Below are positions 52,934 through 61,868 of a DNA stretch of 61,892 nt, one piece after another (position 1 is the stretch's first letter; the number at the start of each line of letters is the position of its first letter). The stretch spans positions 1 to 61,892 of the forward strand of contig CAIUTB010000005.1 in the NCBI GenBank assembly GCA_903901975.1, in the 5' to 3' direction. A program made the position numbers and the translations under genes. Below the pieces are notes generated by a model that worked only from the letters and a program-made list of their open reading frames with translations, was not told the origin of the DNA and did no database searches. This DNA comes from an uncultured Bacteroidales bacterium. Lineage in GTDB: Bacteria; Bacteroidota; Bacteroidia; Bacteroidales; Paludibacteraceae.

Positions 52934-54034
52934 TTATTTCGGGGCAGTATTGTAAAGATAGACACCAATCAACAGAAATAATACATTTGGTAACCAAACG
53001 GCCGTGAATGCAGACATACTACCATTTACCGAAAAAGAAGTTGACATAGTGGAGAATAAAATATACAACGAACTCAACGCCAGTCCAATACCCAAATGTA
53101 TGCCCATCCCACCCCGAACTTTACGTGACGAAAGTGAAACCCCAATTAAAGTCATAATAAAAGCAGCAAGCGGCATGGAAAAGCGTTTATAAAACTCATC
53201 TTCAAATCCCTGAATATTCCCTATCCCTCTGTCCCGTTGTTTACTCAGAAGTGCTCCCAATTGTATATTATTCAATTGAGGTGCTTCTGCAGCAGAAATA
53301 AAAAACTCTTCCGGTTTAACTAAAATAGTTGTATCCTTTGACACACCTTTCGTAATATTTTCACGCATTCCATTAAAATCACGTTGCAAGTAATCGGTAA
53401 TTTTCCATTGATAAGCAGAATCCCAGGTGATGGATTGAGCAGTCAGTCTTGATACAAGTGTCTTATTTTCAAACTTTTCAAGCGAAAAGCGATAGCCGGT
53501 ATTATTAGAGACTTCGTAGCGTTCGATATACATAATGACACCTTTTTCAACTTCCATTTGAACATTTCGAGCATTATCCTGCTTAATTTTACGTATATAT
53601 TTATCCTCGAAATTCAACATTTTTTTATTTGCCGGCGGAATAATATAGCCACCAATCGTAAATGAAATGGCAGCAATTACCAGAGCTGAAATAAAATACG
53701 GTAACATCAATCGCCTGAAACTTACTCCGCTTGCCAAAATGGCGATAACTTCTGTATTATTTGCCATTTTAGAGGTAAAGAAAATAACGGCAATAAAAGT
53801 AAACAGAGGGCTGAACATATTCATGTAGAAAGGAATAAAGTTCAGATAATAATCAAATACAATCGCTTTAAGCGGGGCATTGTTTTCGAAGAACTTATCC
53901 AGTTTTTCGGTTAAATCAAAAACTACAGCAATACTCAAAATCATAGCAATGGAGAAAAAATAAGTCCCCAAAAACTTTTTGATAATGTATGTATCAATTC
54001 GTTTTAAACCAAAAGTGCTGTAATTGAGTTTCAT
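52934..54034 (-). CDS. LptF/LptG-family permease (YjgP/YjgQ)
   Basis: This 366-residue protein has the family layout of six membrane helices with a periplasmic beta-jellyroll domain (about 130-250). The N-terminal IDTYIIKKFLGTYFFSIAM is a strong family signature (split here as IDTYIIKKFLGTYFF). It pulls LPS from the inner membrane with the LptB ATPase (20917-21669). Whether it is LptF or LptG cannot be told. It lies downstream of tgt on the same strand, a common order in this phylum, though a 249-base gap separates them. Confidence 0.92.
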   Translation of the reverse strand: MKLNYSTFGLKRIDTYIIKKFLGTYFFSIAMILSIAVVFDLTEKLDKFFENNAPLKAIVFDYYLNFIPFYMNMFSPLFTFIAVIFFTSKMANNTEVIAILASGVSFRRLMLPYFISALVIAAISFTIGGYIIPPANKKMLNFEDKYIRKIKQDNARNVQMEVEKGVIMYIERYEVSNNTGYRFSLEKFENKTLVSRLTAQSITWDSAYQWKITDYLQRDFNGMRENITKGVSKDTTILVKPEEFFISAAEAPQLNNIQLGALLSKQRDRGIGNIQGFEDEFYKRFSMPLAAFIMTLIGVSLSSRKVRGGMGIHLGIGLALSSLYILFSTMSTSFSVNGSMSAFTAVWLPNVLFLLIGVYLYNTAPK

Positions 54035-54283
54035 CTTCAGTTAGAAGTTTATATAGTTTGAAAGGTTGATTAAGTTGATTGTGTAAATTAAGTCAATTAG
54101 TTGATTAAATTCATATTGTTTATTGGGGATAATTGGATTAATTAAATTTATAAGGTTTCTGTCGTTTGAAAATTGCAAGAAAAGGCTCTTTATAACTTTT
54201 CTTTCTTCAAGTTCTCAAAATATTCAAACTTTTAAAATTCTTCAGCCTTAATCAACCCTATCAACTTAATCAACTTTTAAATT
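54035..54283. repeat. Degenerate GTTGATTAAGTTGATT repeats between tgt and the permease gene
   Basis: Both ends of this gap (54062-54112 and 54246-54275) carry TTGATTAAGTTGATT-type units in opposite orientation, so they could pair. The middle holds no gene. Confidence 0.6.
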
Positions 54284-55414
54284 TTACAAACGTCTTCCTA
54301 GTTGTTCCATCATTCCTTTTTTCCAGGCTGAAAAATCTCCAAGCTGAATATGTTTTCTTGCTTCGCCCACCAACCAAAGGTAGAAAGCCAGGTTATGAAT
54401 GGATGCTATTTGCATAGCCAATAGTTCTTTGCTGATAAATAAATGTCTTAAATAAGCCTTGGAATAGGCCTGGTCAACATACGAAGTTCCGAATTCATCA
54501 AGTGCTGAGAAGTCATTTTTCCATCGCTCATTCTTCATATTCATGATTCCCTGCGACGTAAAAATCATACCATTTCGTCCGTTTCGGGTTGGCATTACAC
54601 AGTCGAACATATCCACACCACGTTCAATTCCTTCCAAAATATTTTGTGGCGTCCCCACTCCCATTAAATAACGTGGTTTTTCCTTCGGAAGTATTTCATT
54701 CACCACTTCTATCATCTCGTACATCATTTCAGTAGGCTCACCAACCGCTAAACCACCAATGGCATTGCCTTCGCGATTTTGTGAAGCTATGAATTCAGCG
54801 GATTGCCGACGTAAATCGGGATAAATACAACCCTGAACAATGGGAAAATAAGTTTGTGAAAAACCGTATTTCGATTCAGTTCCGTCAAAATGTCTCAATC
54901 CTCGCTCCAGCCATCGATGCGTCATTTCCATCGATTTTTTTGCATACTGATAATCGGCTGTTCCGGGCGTACATTCATCAAAAGCCATGATAATGTCGGC
55001 ACCTATAATTCGCTGAATATCAACCACATTTTCCGGAGTAAAAAGATGTTTACTTCCATCAATATGTGAACGGAATGTAGCACCTTCTTCCTTGAGTTTT
55101 CGGTTTTCGGATAATGAAAATACCTGATAACCTCCACTATCAGTCAGAATTGGTTTATCCCAACCATTGAATTTATGTAATCCTCCGGCACGTTCCAAGG
55201 TATCAATTCCAGGGCGAAGATACAAATGATACGTATTTCCCAGAATGATTTGAGCTTTAATATCTTCTTTCAGTTCGCGCTGATGCACAGCCTTAACCGA
55301 TGCGACCGTACCCACAGGCATAAAAATAGGCGTTTCGATGACGCCATGATCTGTAGTAATTATGCCGGCTCTGGCATTTGAATGTATGTCGGTATGCTGT
55401 AAGTCGAATGTCAT
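54284..55414 (-). CDS. tgt: tRNA-guanine transglycosylase lacking the zinc-site cysteines
   Basis: This 376-residue enzyme swaps guanine-34 of GUN-anticodon tRNAs for the queuosine precursor preQ1. The general acid D92 (ILTDSGGYQVFS) and the nucleophile D271 (DMFDCVMPTRNGRNG) are present, as is GGLAVGE (220-226). In E. coli Tgt a zinc site C-x-C-x2-C...H follows. Here the matching stretch reads DEFGTSYVDQAYSKAYLRHL: the three cysteines are replaced (G309, S311, D314), while the His is kept (H340, SIHNL). The start overlaps hisH by four bases. Confidence 0.93.
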   Translation of the reverse strand: MTFDLQHTDIHSNARAGIITTDHGVIETPIFMPVGTVASVKAVHQRELKEDIKAQIILGNTYHLYLRPGIDTLERAGGLHKFNGWDKPILTDSGGYQVFSLSENRKLKEEGATFRSHIDGSKHLFTPENVVDIQRIIGADIIMAFDECTPGTADYQYAKKSMEMTHRWLERGLRHFDGTESKYGFSQTYFPIVQGCIYPDLRRQSAEFIASQNREGNAIGGLAVGEPTEMMYEMIEVVNEILPKEKPRYLMGVGTPQNILEGIERGVDMFDCVMPTRNGRNGMIFTSQGIMNMKNERWKNDFSALDEFGTSYVDQAYSKAYLRHLFISKELLAMQIASIHNLAFYLWLVGEARKHIQLGDFSAWKKGMMEQLGRRL

Positions 55415-55998
55415 TTAGAAAAAATGAAGTTTTCAAGAATTTTCTGACCTGCTTCACCCGATTTTTCGGGATGAAATTGAACGGCAGAGAAGTTGTTTTT
55501 TTGAATGGCAGAACTGTATTGAATTACATAATCGGTTTTGGCAATGGCATTGGCACAATTCTCAACAAAGTAACTATGAACAAAATACATGTAAGCGCCT
55601 TCGGAAATACCATCAAACAAGCCTGATTTTAAATCAGTTATATTGTTCCAGCCAATTTGTGGAACTTTATAGCCATTTTGAGGAAAAAGTTTAACCTGTT
55701 GTTCGAAAATCCCGAGGCAATCTGTGTCATTTTCTTCAGAATGAGCACACATTAACTGCATCCCTAAACAAATCCCCAAAACAGGTTGAGTCAGTGAGCA
55801 AATCAATTTATCAAGTCCTTTTTCTTTCAGATATTTCATTGCGGATGAAGCCTCGCCAACTCCGGGAAAAATAACCCGATCAGCTGCACGGATTTCGTCA
55901 TGATCATCGGTTACAACTGCATTCACAGCAATTCTCTCCAAGGCAAAAAGCACTGAACGGATATTTCCTGCATTGTATTTAATAATTACGACTTTCAT
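55411..55998 (-). CDS. hisH: Imidazole glycerol phosphate synthase glutaminase subunit HisH
   Basis: This 195-residue class I glutamine amidotransferase feeds ammonia to HisF in histidine synthesis. The triad is C77 (GICLGMQLM), H176 and E178 (QFHPEKSG). The start VVIKYNAGNIRSV and PGVGEASSAM are typical of HisH. No other his gene is in the window; tgt follows with a four-base overlap. It may serve a HisF encoded elsewhere or a HisF-like partner in sugar modification; only context would tell. Confidence 0.88.
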   Translation of the reverse strand: MKVVIIKYNAGNIRSVLFALERIAVNAVVTDDHDEIRAADRVIFPGVGEASSAMKYLKEKGLDKLICSLTQPVLGICLGMQLMCAHSEENDTDCLGIFEQQVKLFPQNGYKVPQIGWNNITDLKSGLFDGISEGAYMYFVHSYFVENCANAIAKTDYVIQYSSAIQKNNFSAVQFHPEKSGEAGQKILENFIFSK

Positions 55999-56022
55999 TT
56001 AAATTAAGTTGGAAAGTTGACA

Positions 56023-56092
56023 GTTTGTAAAGTTTGTAAAGTTTGTAAAGTAGAAAGTTTGTAAAGTAATGATAAGCTTACTTTCAAACTTT
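56023..56092. repeat. 9-base tandem repeat and hairpin between panD and hisH
   Basis: GTTTGTAAA occurs three times in tandem (56023-56049) and again at 56057-56065. The last copy (AAAGTTTGTAAAGTAA, 56054-56069) pairs with TTACTTTCAAACTTT (56078-56092) to form a hairpin with one bulged base. Confidence 0.75.
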
Positions 56093-56110
56093 ATGAACTT
56101 TATAAACCAC

Positions 56111-56461
56111 CTATATTAACTTGTTAGTGGCAGTATCGGGAAAAACTATGGCAGGTTTGAATGTCTTGGCTTCTTCAAAATCCATCATGGCATAAGCCAT
56201 TATGATAATGATATCGCCGGGTTGAACCAAACGTGCAGCAGCACCATTCAGGCAAATAACGCCCGATCCACGTTTACCGGGAATTACGTATGTTTCGAGG
56301 CGAGCACCATTATTATTGTTCACAATGCTTACTTTTTCATTGGCAATCACATTGGCGGCATCCATCAAATCTTCATCGATGGTAATACTTCCGATATAGT
56401 TCAGATTTGCTTCAGTGACGGAAACGCGGTGAATCTTAGACTTTACAACGTGTACAAACAT
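56111..56461 (-). CDS. panD: Aspartate 1-decarboxylase
   Basis: This 116-residue pyruvoyl enzyme makes beta-alanine from aspartate. The self-cleavage site is Gly24-Ser25 (NYIGSITID). The motifs [12 protein letters not shown] and [12 protein letters not shown] are family typical. It follows panC on the same strand, so the two steps leading to pantothenate lie together. Confidence 0.96.
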   Translation of the reverse strand: MFVHVVKSKIHRVSVTEANLNYIGSITIDEDLMDAANVIANEKVSIVNNNNGARLETYVIPGKRGSGVICLNGAAARLVQPGDIIIIMAYAMMDFEEAKTFKPAIVFPDTATNKLI

Positions 56462-56510
56462 ATTATTTAGTTTACAGTTTGCAGTTAACAGTTAGCAGTT
56501 AACTCTTATT

Positions 56511-57398
56511 TCAATTATCAATTGTCAACTCTAAATTGTCAACTGTATTGTATCTGATATTATCAATTAATCTTACCTCAGCGCAGAAAACAGCAATACA
56601 ACCTACTGAAGGCTCATTCCATGATTGAAGAGTTTGTAATGTTTTTGAATTTACAATTTCGAAATATTCAACATCAAGTCCGTCAATCTCATTAATTTTT
56701 GTTATTACCCAATGAATCAACTTAGCAGGTGATAAATTCGGGACAAAGTTACGACTTTCAAACAGAACTTTAGAGATTTCTGTTGCTTTTTTGCGCTGTT
56801 CGGCCGTTAATCGTTCATTCCGGCTACTCATAGCCAGTCCGCTCGGTTCACGAATAATAGGACAATCAACAATTTCCACTCCAAAGTTCAAGGTATTTAC
56901 CATGTGATGAATGATGGCTAGTTGCTGAAAATCTTTTTCGCCGAAGTAGGCCTTATCGGGCTGAACCAGGCTGAAAAGTTTACTTACAATCTGTACCACT
57001 CCGTTGAAGTGACCGGGACGAAATTTCCCTTCCATAACCTTATTCAAGCCACCAAAGTCAAATTCGAAGGAGCTATTCAATTCATTTTCAGCATAAATTT
57101 CTTCGGGTGTAGGAGCAAAAATAATGTTACATCCTTTACTTTCCAACAAGGCCGCATCACGACTTAAATCACGTGGATATTTTTCGAGGTCAGAGGCATT
57201 GTTAAACTGTGTGGGATTAACAAAAATACTCACCACGCAAATGTCGTTTTCCTTAACAGCCTTTGAAACCAATGCCAAATGACCATCATGTAGGGCACCC
57301 ATTGTAGGAACAAATCCAATTGTTTTTCCGGCTGATTTTATGTTCTGTATTTCAGCTTCCAGACTGGATTTTAAATTAACTAACTTCATAGAATTCAT
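56511..57398 (-). CDS. panC: Pantothenate synthetase
   Basis: This 295-residue enzyme joins pantoate and beta-alanine using ATP. Motifs are FVPTMGALHDGHLALV (HIGH-like), FVNPTQFN, FRPGHFNGVVQIVSKLF and REPSGLAMSSRN. The last residues (TVDNLELTIDN) are read from a TTGTCAACT/AATTGTCAACT-type intergenic repeat, so the tail is longer than needed. panD follows. A TACTTTTG box (plus 57451-57458) is a likely -7 element. Confidence 0.95.
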   Translation of the reverse strand: MNSMKLVNLKSSLEAEIQNIKSAGKTIGFVPTMGALHDGHLALVSKAVKENDICVVSIFVNPTQFNNASDLEKYPRDLSRDAALLESKGCNIIFAPTPEEIYAENELNSSFEFDFGGLNKVMEGKFRPGHFNGVVQIVSKLFSLVQPDKAYFGEKDFQQLAIIHHMVNTLNFGVEIVDCPIIREPSGLAMSSRNERLTAEQRKKATEISKVLFESRNFVPNLSPAKLIHWVITKINEIDGLDVEYFEIVNSKTLQTLQSWNEPSVGCIAVFCAEVRLIDNIRYNTVDNLELTIDN

Positions 57399-57751
57399 TC
57401 ACGAATTAAAACCAATGAATTATTTGATTGTTTGAACCAAAAATCGGCTGCAAAAGTACTAAAAGTTATTTGTATAATCATTCCTTTTTGGTTGCTAATC
57501 CTTGAATCAGATTAGTTACAGTTCAATTCATAAACATTCAATTCATCCAATTCGGTTAATAACAATCAAATTGAGCGCAATTAATTCTTGGTTAAACTTT
57601 TATAAATAGCTGGTAGGTGGAAATCAAGCATTCATTTCACAATCGGAATTAAAGAGTTGATTTTGTGACAACTAAGCATTTTTTGAATGTTTATGCTTTT
57701 TATATTAGTACATTTATTGATAAGTCCGCTTAACATTTGTCCTTCAGGGTC
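57399..57751. other. Non-coding region between divergent panC and the glycogen-synthase-like gene
   Basis: The panC -7 box lies at 57451-57458. Otherwise I see only AT-rich spacer without gene or stable hairpin. Confidence 0.35.
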
Positions 57752-57784
57752 TTGTTTATATCCAATTTTTTTTATATATCTTTG
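57752..57784 (+). promoter_or_regulatory. Promoter for the glycogen-synthase-like gene
   Basis: TTG at 57752-57754, then TATCTTTG at 57777-57784 and CAATC. The spacing of 22 is slightly long. The start is 38 bases downstream. Confidence 0.6.
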
Positions 57785-57822
57785 CAATCAGAATTTATCT
57801 CTAACGAAACGAACAGAAGAGC

Positions 57823-58635
57823 ATGAAACAAAAAGTTACCAAAGTTTTGTATATTTCGCAAGAGATATTTCCGTATTTACCAGAATCTGAGTTGTCTAAT
57901 ATGGGTAGATACTTACCTCAAGCGGTACAAGACCGAGGACGCGAAACCCGTACGTTTATGCCAAAATTTGGTGCCGTAAATGAACGAAGAAATCAGCTTC
58001 ATGAAGTGATTCGCCTGTCCGGTATGAATTTAATTATTGACGATACGGATCACCCGCTAATTATCAAGGTTGCCTCTATCCAATCAGCTCGTATGCAGGT
58101 TTATTTTATTGATAACGACGATTATTTCCACCGGAAAAATACGGTTGCCGACGAAAACAATGAGGAATTTGAAGACAATGATGAACGCACCATTTTCTTT
58201 GTTCGTGGCGTAATGGAAACCGTAAAAAAACTTCGCTGGACACCGGATGTTATTCATTGTCAGGGCTGGATGACTGCTTTGGCCCCTTTATATATCAAAA
58301 AAGCATACAACGATGATCCTTTTTTCAAAAACTCAAAAGTTGTTTATTCACTTTTTGCCGATGAATTTAAAAAACCATTTCGCAGCCTCTTTGCCGAACG
58401 ACTATTGCTTGAAGGTATTGAGAAACGACATGTAGTTAAGGTAAAAGATAAAGTGATTGACTTTGTGGCTCTTTCAAAACTGGCCATCGATTATTCGGAT
58501 GCAGTAATTCAGTCAAGTCCGGTTGTAAACGAAGAAGTTTTGAAATATGTAGTCTCTAAAAAGTTGAAATTTTTACCTTATGTTTCAGGCGAGGAGTATG
58601 CAGACGATTATGTAAACTTTTATGACAGCCTTTAA
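57823..58635 (+). CDS. Glycogen/starch synthase N-domain protein (GT5-like, one-domain)
   Basis: This 270-residue protein matches only the N-terminal half of glycogen synthase: KVLYISQEIFPYLPESELSN (usually KxGGL), the MPKFGAVNERR region and DVIHCQGWMTALAPLYI. The usual K-x-G-G-L glucose-binding motif is changed to PESELSN and the C-terminal half with the second nucleotide site is absent. The gene has a stop and a good promoter, so it is not a recent break; this short form is typical near panC in Bacteroidota. It may bind rather than make glycogen. Confidence 0.82.
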   Translation: MKQKVTKVLYISQEIFPYLPESELSNMGRYLPQAVQDRGRETRTFMPKFGAVNERRNQLHEVIRLSGMNLIIDDTDHPLIIKVASIQSARMQVYFIDNDDYFHRKNTVADENNEEFEDNDERTIFFVRGVMETVKKLRWTPDVIHCQGWMTALAPLYIKKAYNDDPFFKNSKVVYSLFADEFKKPFRSLFAERLLLEGIEKRHVVKVKDKVIDFVALSKLAIDYSDAVIQSSPVVNEEVLKYVVSKKLKFLPYVSGEEYADDYVNFYDSL

Positions 58636-58683
58636 ATTTTGATTAGTAAATTCCATTTGTAAATTCATTTTCCAATTAATCAC

Positions 58684-60063
58684 ATGAAATCTTATTCTGT
58701 AATTCTGCTTATCCTATTGTCATTGCTTACTTTTTCCTGTTCCGATACATTGACCGATATCGGGAAAAACACATTAGCAAGTTCCGACTCAATTATAGTT
58801 AAGGGTGACACTTTTCATATATCTTCTTCTACTATTTTTGTGAAATCTATTACTTCTCAGCCTGATTCATTTTTGCTGGGAACATTCTATGATACAAAAT
58901 TTGGCACCATTCGGGCTGAGATTTTAGCTCAACTGAATTGTCCGGTTGGCTTCAAATTTCCGGCAAATGCAGTAGCAGATTCGGCTAAAATTTCGCTGAG
59001 TTATTACAGTTGTTTTGGAGATACTTTATCCCCCATCGATGTGAATATTTACGAAATGAATAAAGCAACATTTTCATATTCAAAAACTTATCCATCAGAT
59101 ACTCTTCCCAGCTATTTTTCAGACCGTTCAATTAAATTAGGAGAACGGATTTTCAAAGCCGGAAAGAATTCAAGTACCAGAAAAACAATTAATTTCAAGA
59201 TGGATGACACTTTTATAAAGCGTTTTTCTGACGATTCTTATTACAGTTCAACAGCCGCTTTCACTAATTTTTTCAAAGGGCTATATATTACTGCAAATTT
59301 TGGAGCATCTACTTTGTTGAATATCGGTAGACAGCAATTAAACTTATTATATTATTATCATTATCCAGCCTATAAACTGAAGGACATTAACGGGAATGAT
59401 TCAACTGTCATGGTAAGTGATTATCTTGCATTTCCTGCTAGTAAAGAAGTTCGTCAGGTCAATTGCATTCAACATCCCGACAGAGCATCAGTCGTTTTGC
59501 CAAATGACCAATTAAATTACCTCTCTTCACCTGCAAACCTGCAAACTCAGGTTAGCCTGAGACTGAATGATATCAAAACAAAATTAAACACGGGTGTAAA
59601 TGGTAAAAGACTTACTATCAACAGTGCATTATTACGGGTAGATGTAACGGACACTGAGCAAGACACCATTCTTCATCCGGTTGTAAAATACCTTTTGTTA
59701 GCCAAGCAAACCGCCATAGAACGTATCTTTAACAACAATGAACTCCCAACTGATACCTGTTCTGTTTTGGCTTTATATACTTCTGCTCTAAAATCAGGTA
59801 GTACAACTGAATATGAACATTACTATACTTTTAGTGTAGCCAAACTAATTGCGAATGAATTGAAAAATTCAACAGCAGGAAGTATTATACCAACACTAAA
59901 TTTGCGCCTTATACCTGTGGCAGTAGGTACGACATCAAATTCAAGCGGGTCAGCGTCAATTTCGTCGATTAAACAACAGTATTTAATGGGCGCTGTGACG
60001 ATAAAAAGTGCTCAGAATACAAATTCACCTATGAGACTAAATATTGTCTATAGCGGCTTTTAA
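58684..60063 (+). CDS. DUF4270 lipoprotein
   Basis: This 459-residue protein starts with a lipoprotein signal peptide; the lipobox is LLTFSCSD with Cys at residue 19. The start of the mature part (TLTDIGKN) and features such as DSFLLGTFYDTKFGTIRAEI (spread over residues 60-80) match the DUF4270 family of outer-membrane lipoproteins known in Bacteroidota. Function is unknown. It follows the glycogen-synthase-like gene by 48 bases and likely shares its promoter. Confidence 0.85.
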   Translation: MKSYSVILLILLSLLTFSCSDTLTDIGKNTLASSDSIIVKGDTFHISSSTIFVKSITSQPDSFLLGTFYDTKFGTIRAEILAQLNCPVGFKFPANAVADSAKISLSYYSCFGDTLSPIDVNIYEMNKATFSYSKTYPSDTLPSYFSDRSIKLGERIFKAGKNSSTRKTINFKMDDTFIKRFSDDSYYSSTAAFTNFFKGLYITANFGASTLLNIGRQQLNLLYYYHYPAYKLKDINGNDSTVMVSDYLAFPASKEVRQVNCIQHPDRASVVLPNDQLNYLSSPANLQTQVSLRLNDIKTKLNTGVNGKRLTINSALLRVDVTDTEQDTILHPVVKYLLLAKQTAIERIFNNNELPTDTCSVLALYTSALKSGSTTEYEHYYTFSVAKLIANELKNSTAGSIIPTLNLRLIPVAVGTTSNSSGSASISSIKQQYLMGAVTIKSAQNTNSPMRLNIVYSGF

Positions 60064-60082
60064 AAAAGCCAAATAAGTACGT

Positions 60083-60122
60083 AAAAAAAATACTGCAGAA
60101 AATCTTCTGCAGTATTTTTTTT
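60083..60122. terminator. Bidirectional terminator between the DUF4270 gene and der
   Basis: TACTGCAGAA (60091-60100) pairs with TTCTGCAGTA (60105-60114), flanked by an A-run before and a T-run after. Confidence 0.88.
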
Positions 60123-60134
60123 GAGTTTTAAATC

Positions 60135-61448
60135 CTATTTTTGACGTACAAAAATCTGAATTGGTGTTCCTGTAAAATCATATTTTGCCCGTATTTTATT
60201 TTCTAAAAATCGTTTGTATGGTTCCTTTACATACTGTGGCAGGTTGGCAAAAAACAGGAAAGTCGGGATTTGCGTATTTGGCAGCTGAGTGACATACTTA
60301 ATGCGGATATATTTACCTTTTAATGCAGGTGGTGGAAAGTTTTCAATAGCCGGCAACATATATTCGTTCAACTTAGCCGTAGCGACCTTCCGTTGTTTGT
60401 TTTCATACACCTCAACAGCAGTTTCAAGCACTTTTAGAATACGTTGTTTGGTTACAACCGAGGTGAATATAATCGGGAAATCAACAAAGGGCGCTAAACG
60501 TTCACGAATCGTTTTTTCAAAATTCTTTATATCGTTCGATTCTTTATTTTCAATCAAATCCCATTTATTGACACAAATCACTAATCCTTTTTTGTTTTTC
60601 TGAATGAGCGAAAATATATTCAAGTCCTGGCTTTCAATACCACGGGTAGCATCAATCATGAGAATACAAACATCACAATTTTCTATGGAACGAATGGATC
60701 GTACTACTGAATAATACTCCAAATCTTCATTTACTTTGGCTTTTTTGCGAATACCGGCTGTATCAACCAGGTAAAAATCGTGACCAAACTTATTAAATCG
60801 GGTATAAATAGAATCACGTGTTGTTCCCGCAATATCAGTAACAATGGTTCGTTCTTCACCGACAAATGCATTTACAATGGACGATTTCCCGGCATTCGGG
60901 CGACCCACAACCGCAAAACGAGGAAGTTCATCGTCCACATCTTCCGAAAAATCAGGTTTAAAGTATGTAAGTAGTTTATCCAAAAACTCACCGGTACCCA
61001 GTCCGTTGATTGCTGAAATCAAATAGGGCTCACCCAATCCAAGTTTATAAAACTCCGCCGATTGAAATTGCCATTCAAAGGTATCCGCTTTGTTGGAAAC
61101 CAACATCACGGGCTTAACGTGACCACGTAATATCTGTGCCACTTCCAAATCGTAATCGGTGATTCCATTCTGAACATCAACCAAAAACAAAATGACATCA
61201 GCTTCTTCAATAGCTAAAACAACATGTCGTTTTATTTCATCTTCAAAAACATCCGACGAATTTATCACCCAACCTCCGGTATCAATTACCGAAAATTCCC
61301 TACCTTCCCATTCGCATTTACCATATTGGCGATCACGTGTGGTGCCTGCTTCATCATCTACTATGGCCCTTCTACTTTTAGTGAGCCGATTAAAAAGAGT
61401 CGATTTGCCTACATTAGGACGACCCACAATTGCTACAATATTTCCCAT
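60135..61448 (-). CDS. der: GTPase Der (EngA), two G domains
   Basis: This 437-residue ribosome-assembly GTPase acts on the 50S subunit. It has two tandem G domains: [14 protein letters not shown] with DTGGW and NKAD in the first, and [14 protein letters not shown] with DTAGIRKK and NKWD in the second. A KH-like C-terminal domain follows. A TAACTTTG box on the minus strand (plus 61548-61555) is a likely -7 element. It is not linked to era here. Confidence 0.96.
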   Translation of the reverse strand: MGNIVAIVGRPNVGKSTLFNRLTKSRRAIVDDEAGTTRDRQYGKCEWEGREFSVIDTGGWVINSSDVFEDEIKRHVVLAIEEADVILFLVDVQNGITDYDLEVAQILRGHVKPVMLVSNKADTFEWQFQSAEFYKLGLGEPYLISAINGLGTGEFLDKLLTYFKPDFSEDVDDELPRFAVVGRPNAGKSSIVNAFVGEERTIVTDIAGTTRDSIYTRFNKFGHDFYLVDTAGIRKKAKVNEDLEYYSVVRSIRSIENCDVCILMIDATRGIESQDLNIFSLIQKNKKGLVICVNKWDLIENKESNDIKNFEKTIRERLAPFVDFPIIFTSVVTKQRILKVLETAVEVYENKQRKVATAKLNEYMLPAIENFPPPALKGKYIRIKYVTQLPNTQIPTFLFFANLPQYVKEPYKRFLENKIRAKYDFTGTPIQIFVRQK

Positions 61449-61690
61449 TTTTTTTATATCTAAAATTTAGATATTTACATTCCATTGATTATCATTCTGT
61501 CCGAATTTTCGCAAAGTCAAACAGCGGGTGCAAATATTTTGAGGCTGCAAAGTTACATTTTTTTATTGGAAGCGGGAAATAACCGAATCAATCGACAATT
61601 TCGCAGTTTGAATTTTATTGATTTTGAAGCATTTAAATTATTCGATTTTAATCATTTGAATGATTTTCTGGAAATATCGTTTTTGACACT
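61449..61690. other. Non-coding region between der and the tRNA promoter
   Basis: The der -7 box is at 61548-61555. No gene is supported in the rest. Confidence 0.35.
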
Positions 61691-61720
61691 TGCAGAATCT
61701 AAAAAAAGCAGTATCTTTGC
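61691..61720 (+). promoter_or_regulatory. Bacteroidota-type promoter for the tRNA genes
   Basis: TTG at 61691-61693, 19 bases, then TATCTTTG at 61713-61720. A hairpin CCGAATT/AATTCGG (61751-61767) sits at the tRNA 5' boundary and overlaps its first two bases. Confidence 0.75.
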
Positions 61721-61765
61721 AACGCTTTTCGAGAAAAGTATTATTAAAATCCGAATTCAAAATTC

Positions 61766-61840
61766 GGGCGTTTAGCTCAGCTGGTTCAGAGCATCTGCCT
61801 TACAAGCAGAGGGTCGGGGGTTCGAATCCCTCAACGCCCA
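61766..61840 (+). tRNA. tRNA-Val (anticodon TAC)
   Basis: The 75-base gene folds as a cloverleaf: acceptor GGGCGTT/AACGCCC, anticodon stem TCTGC/GCAGA with loop CTTACAA and anticodon TAC at 61801-61803, and T arm GGGGG-TTCGAAT-CCCTC (one G-T pair). The CCA end is not encoded in full (ACAT follows). Confidence 0.96.
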
Positions 61841-61868
61841 CATTTTAATTCTTTTCTTCAACATCTTG

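Noticed and set aside
57687-57890. 67-codon frame before the glycogen-synthase-like gene
   Set aside because: It overlaps that gene's promoter and start in another frame.
57823-58635. Glycogen-synthase-like gene as a pseudogene
   Set aside because: The short form ends cleanly, has a good promoter, and is followed by no remnant of the missing half, so it looks like a stable short protein.
61485-61775. 96-codon frame between der and the tRNA
   Set aside because: It runs through the tRNA promoter and into the tRNA gene itself, and shows no protein likeness.
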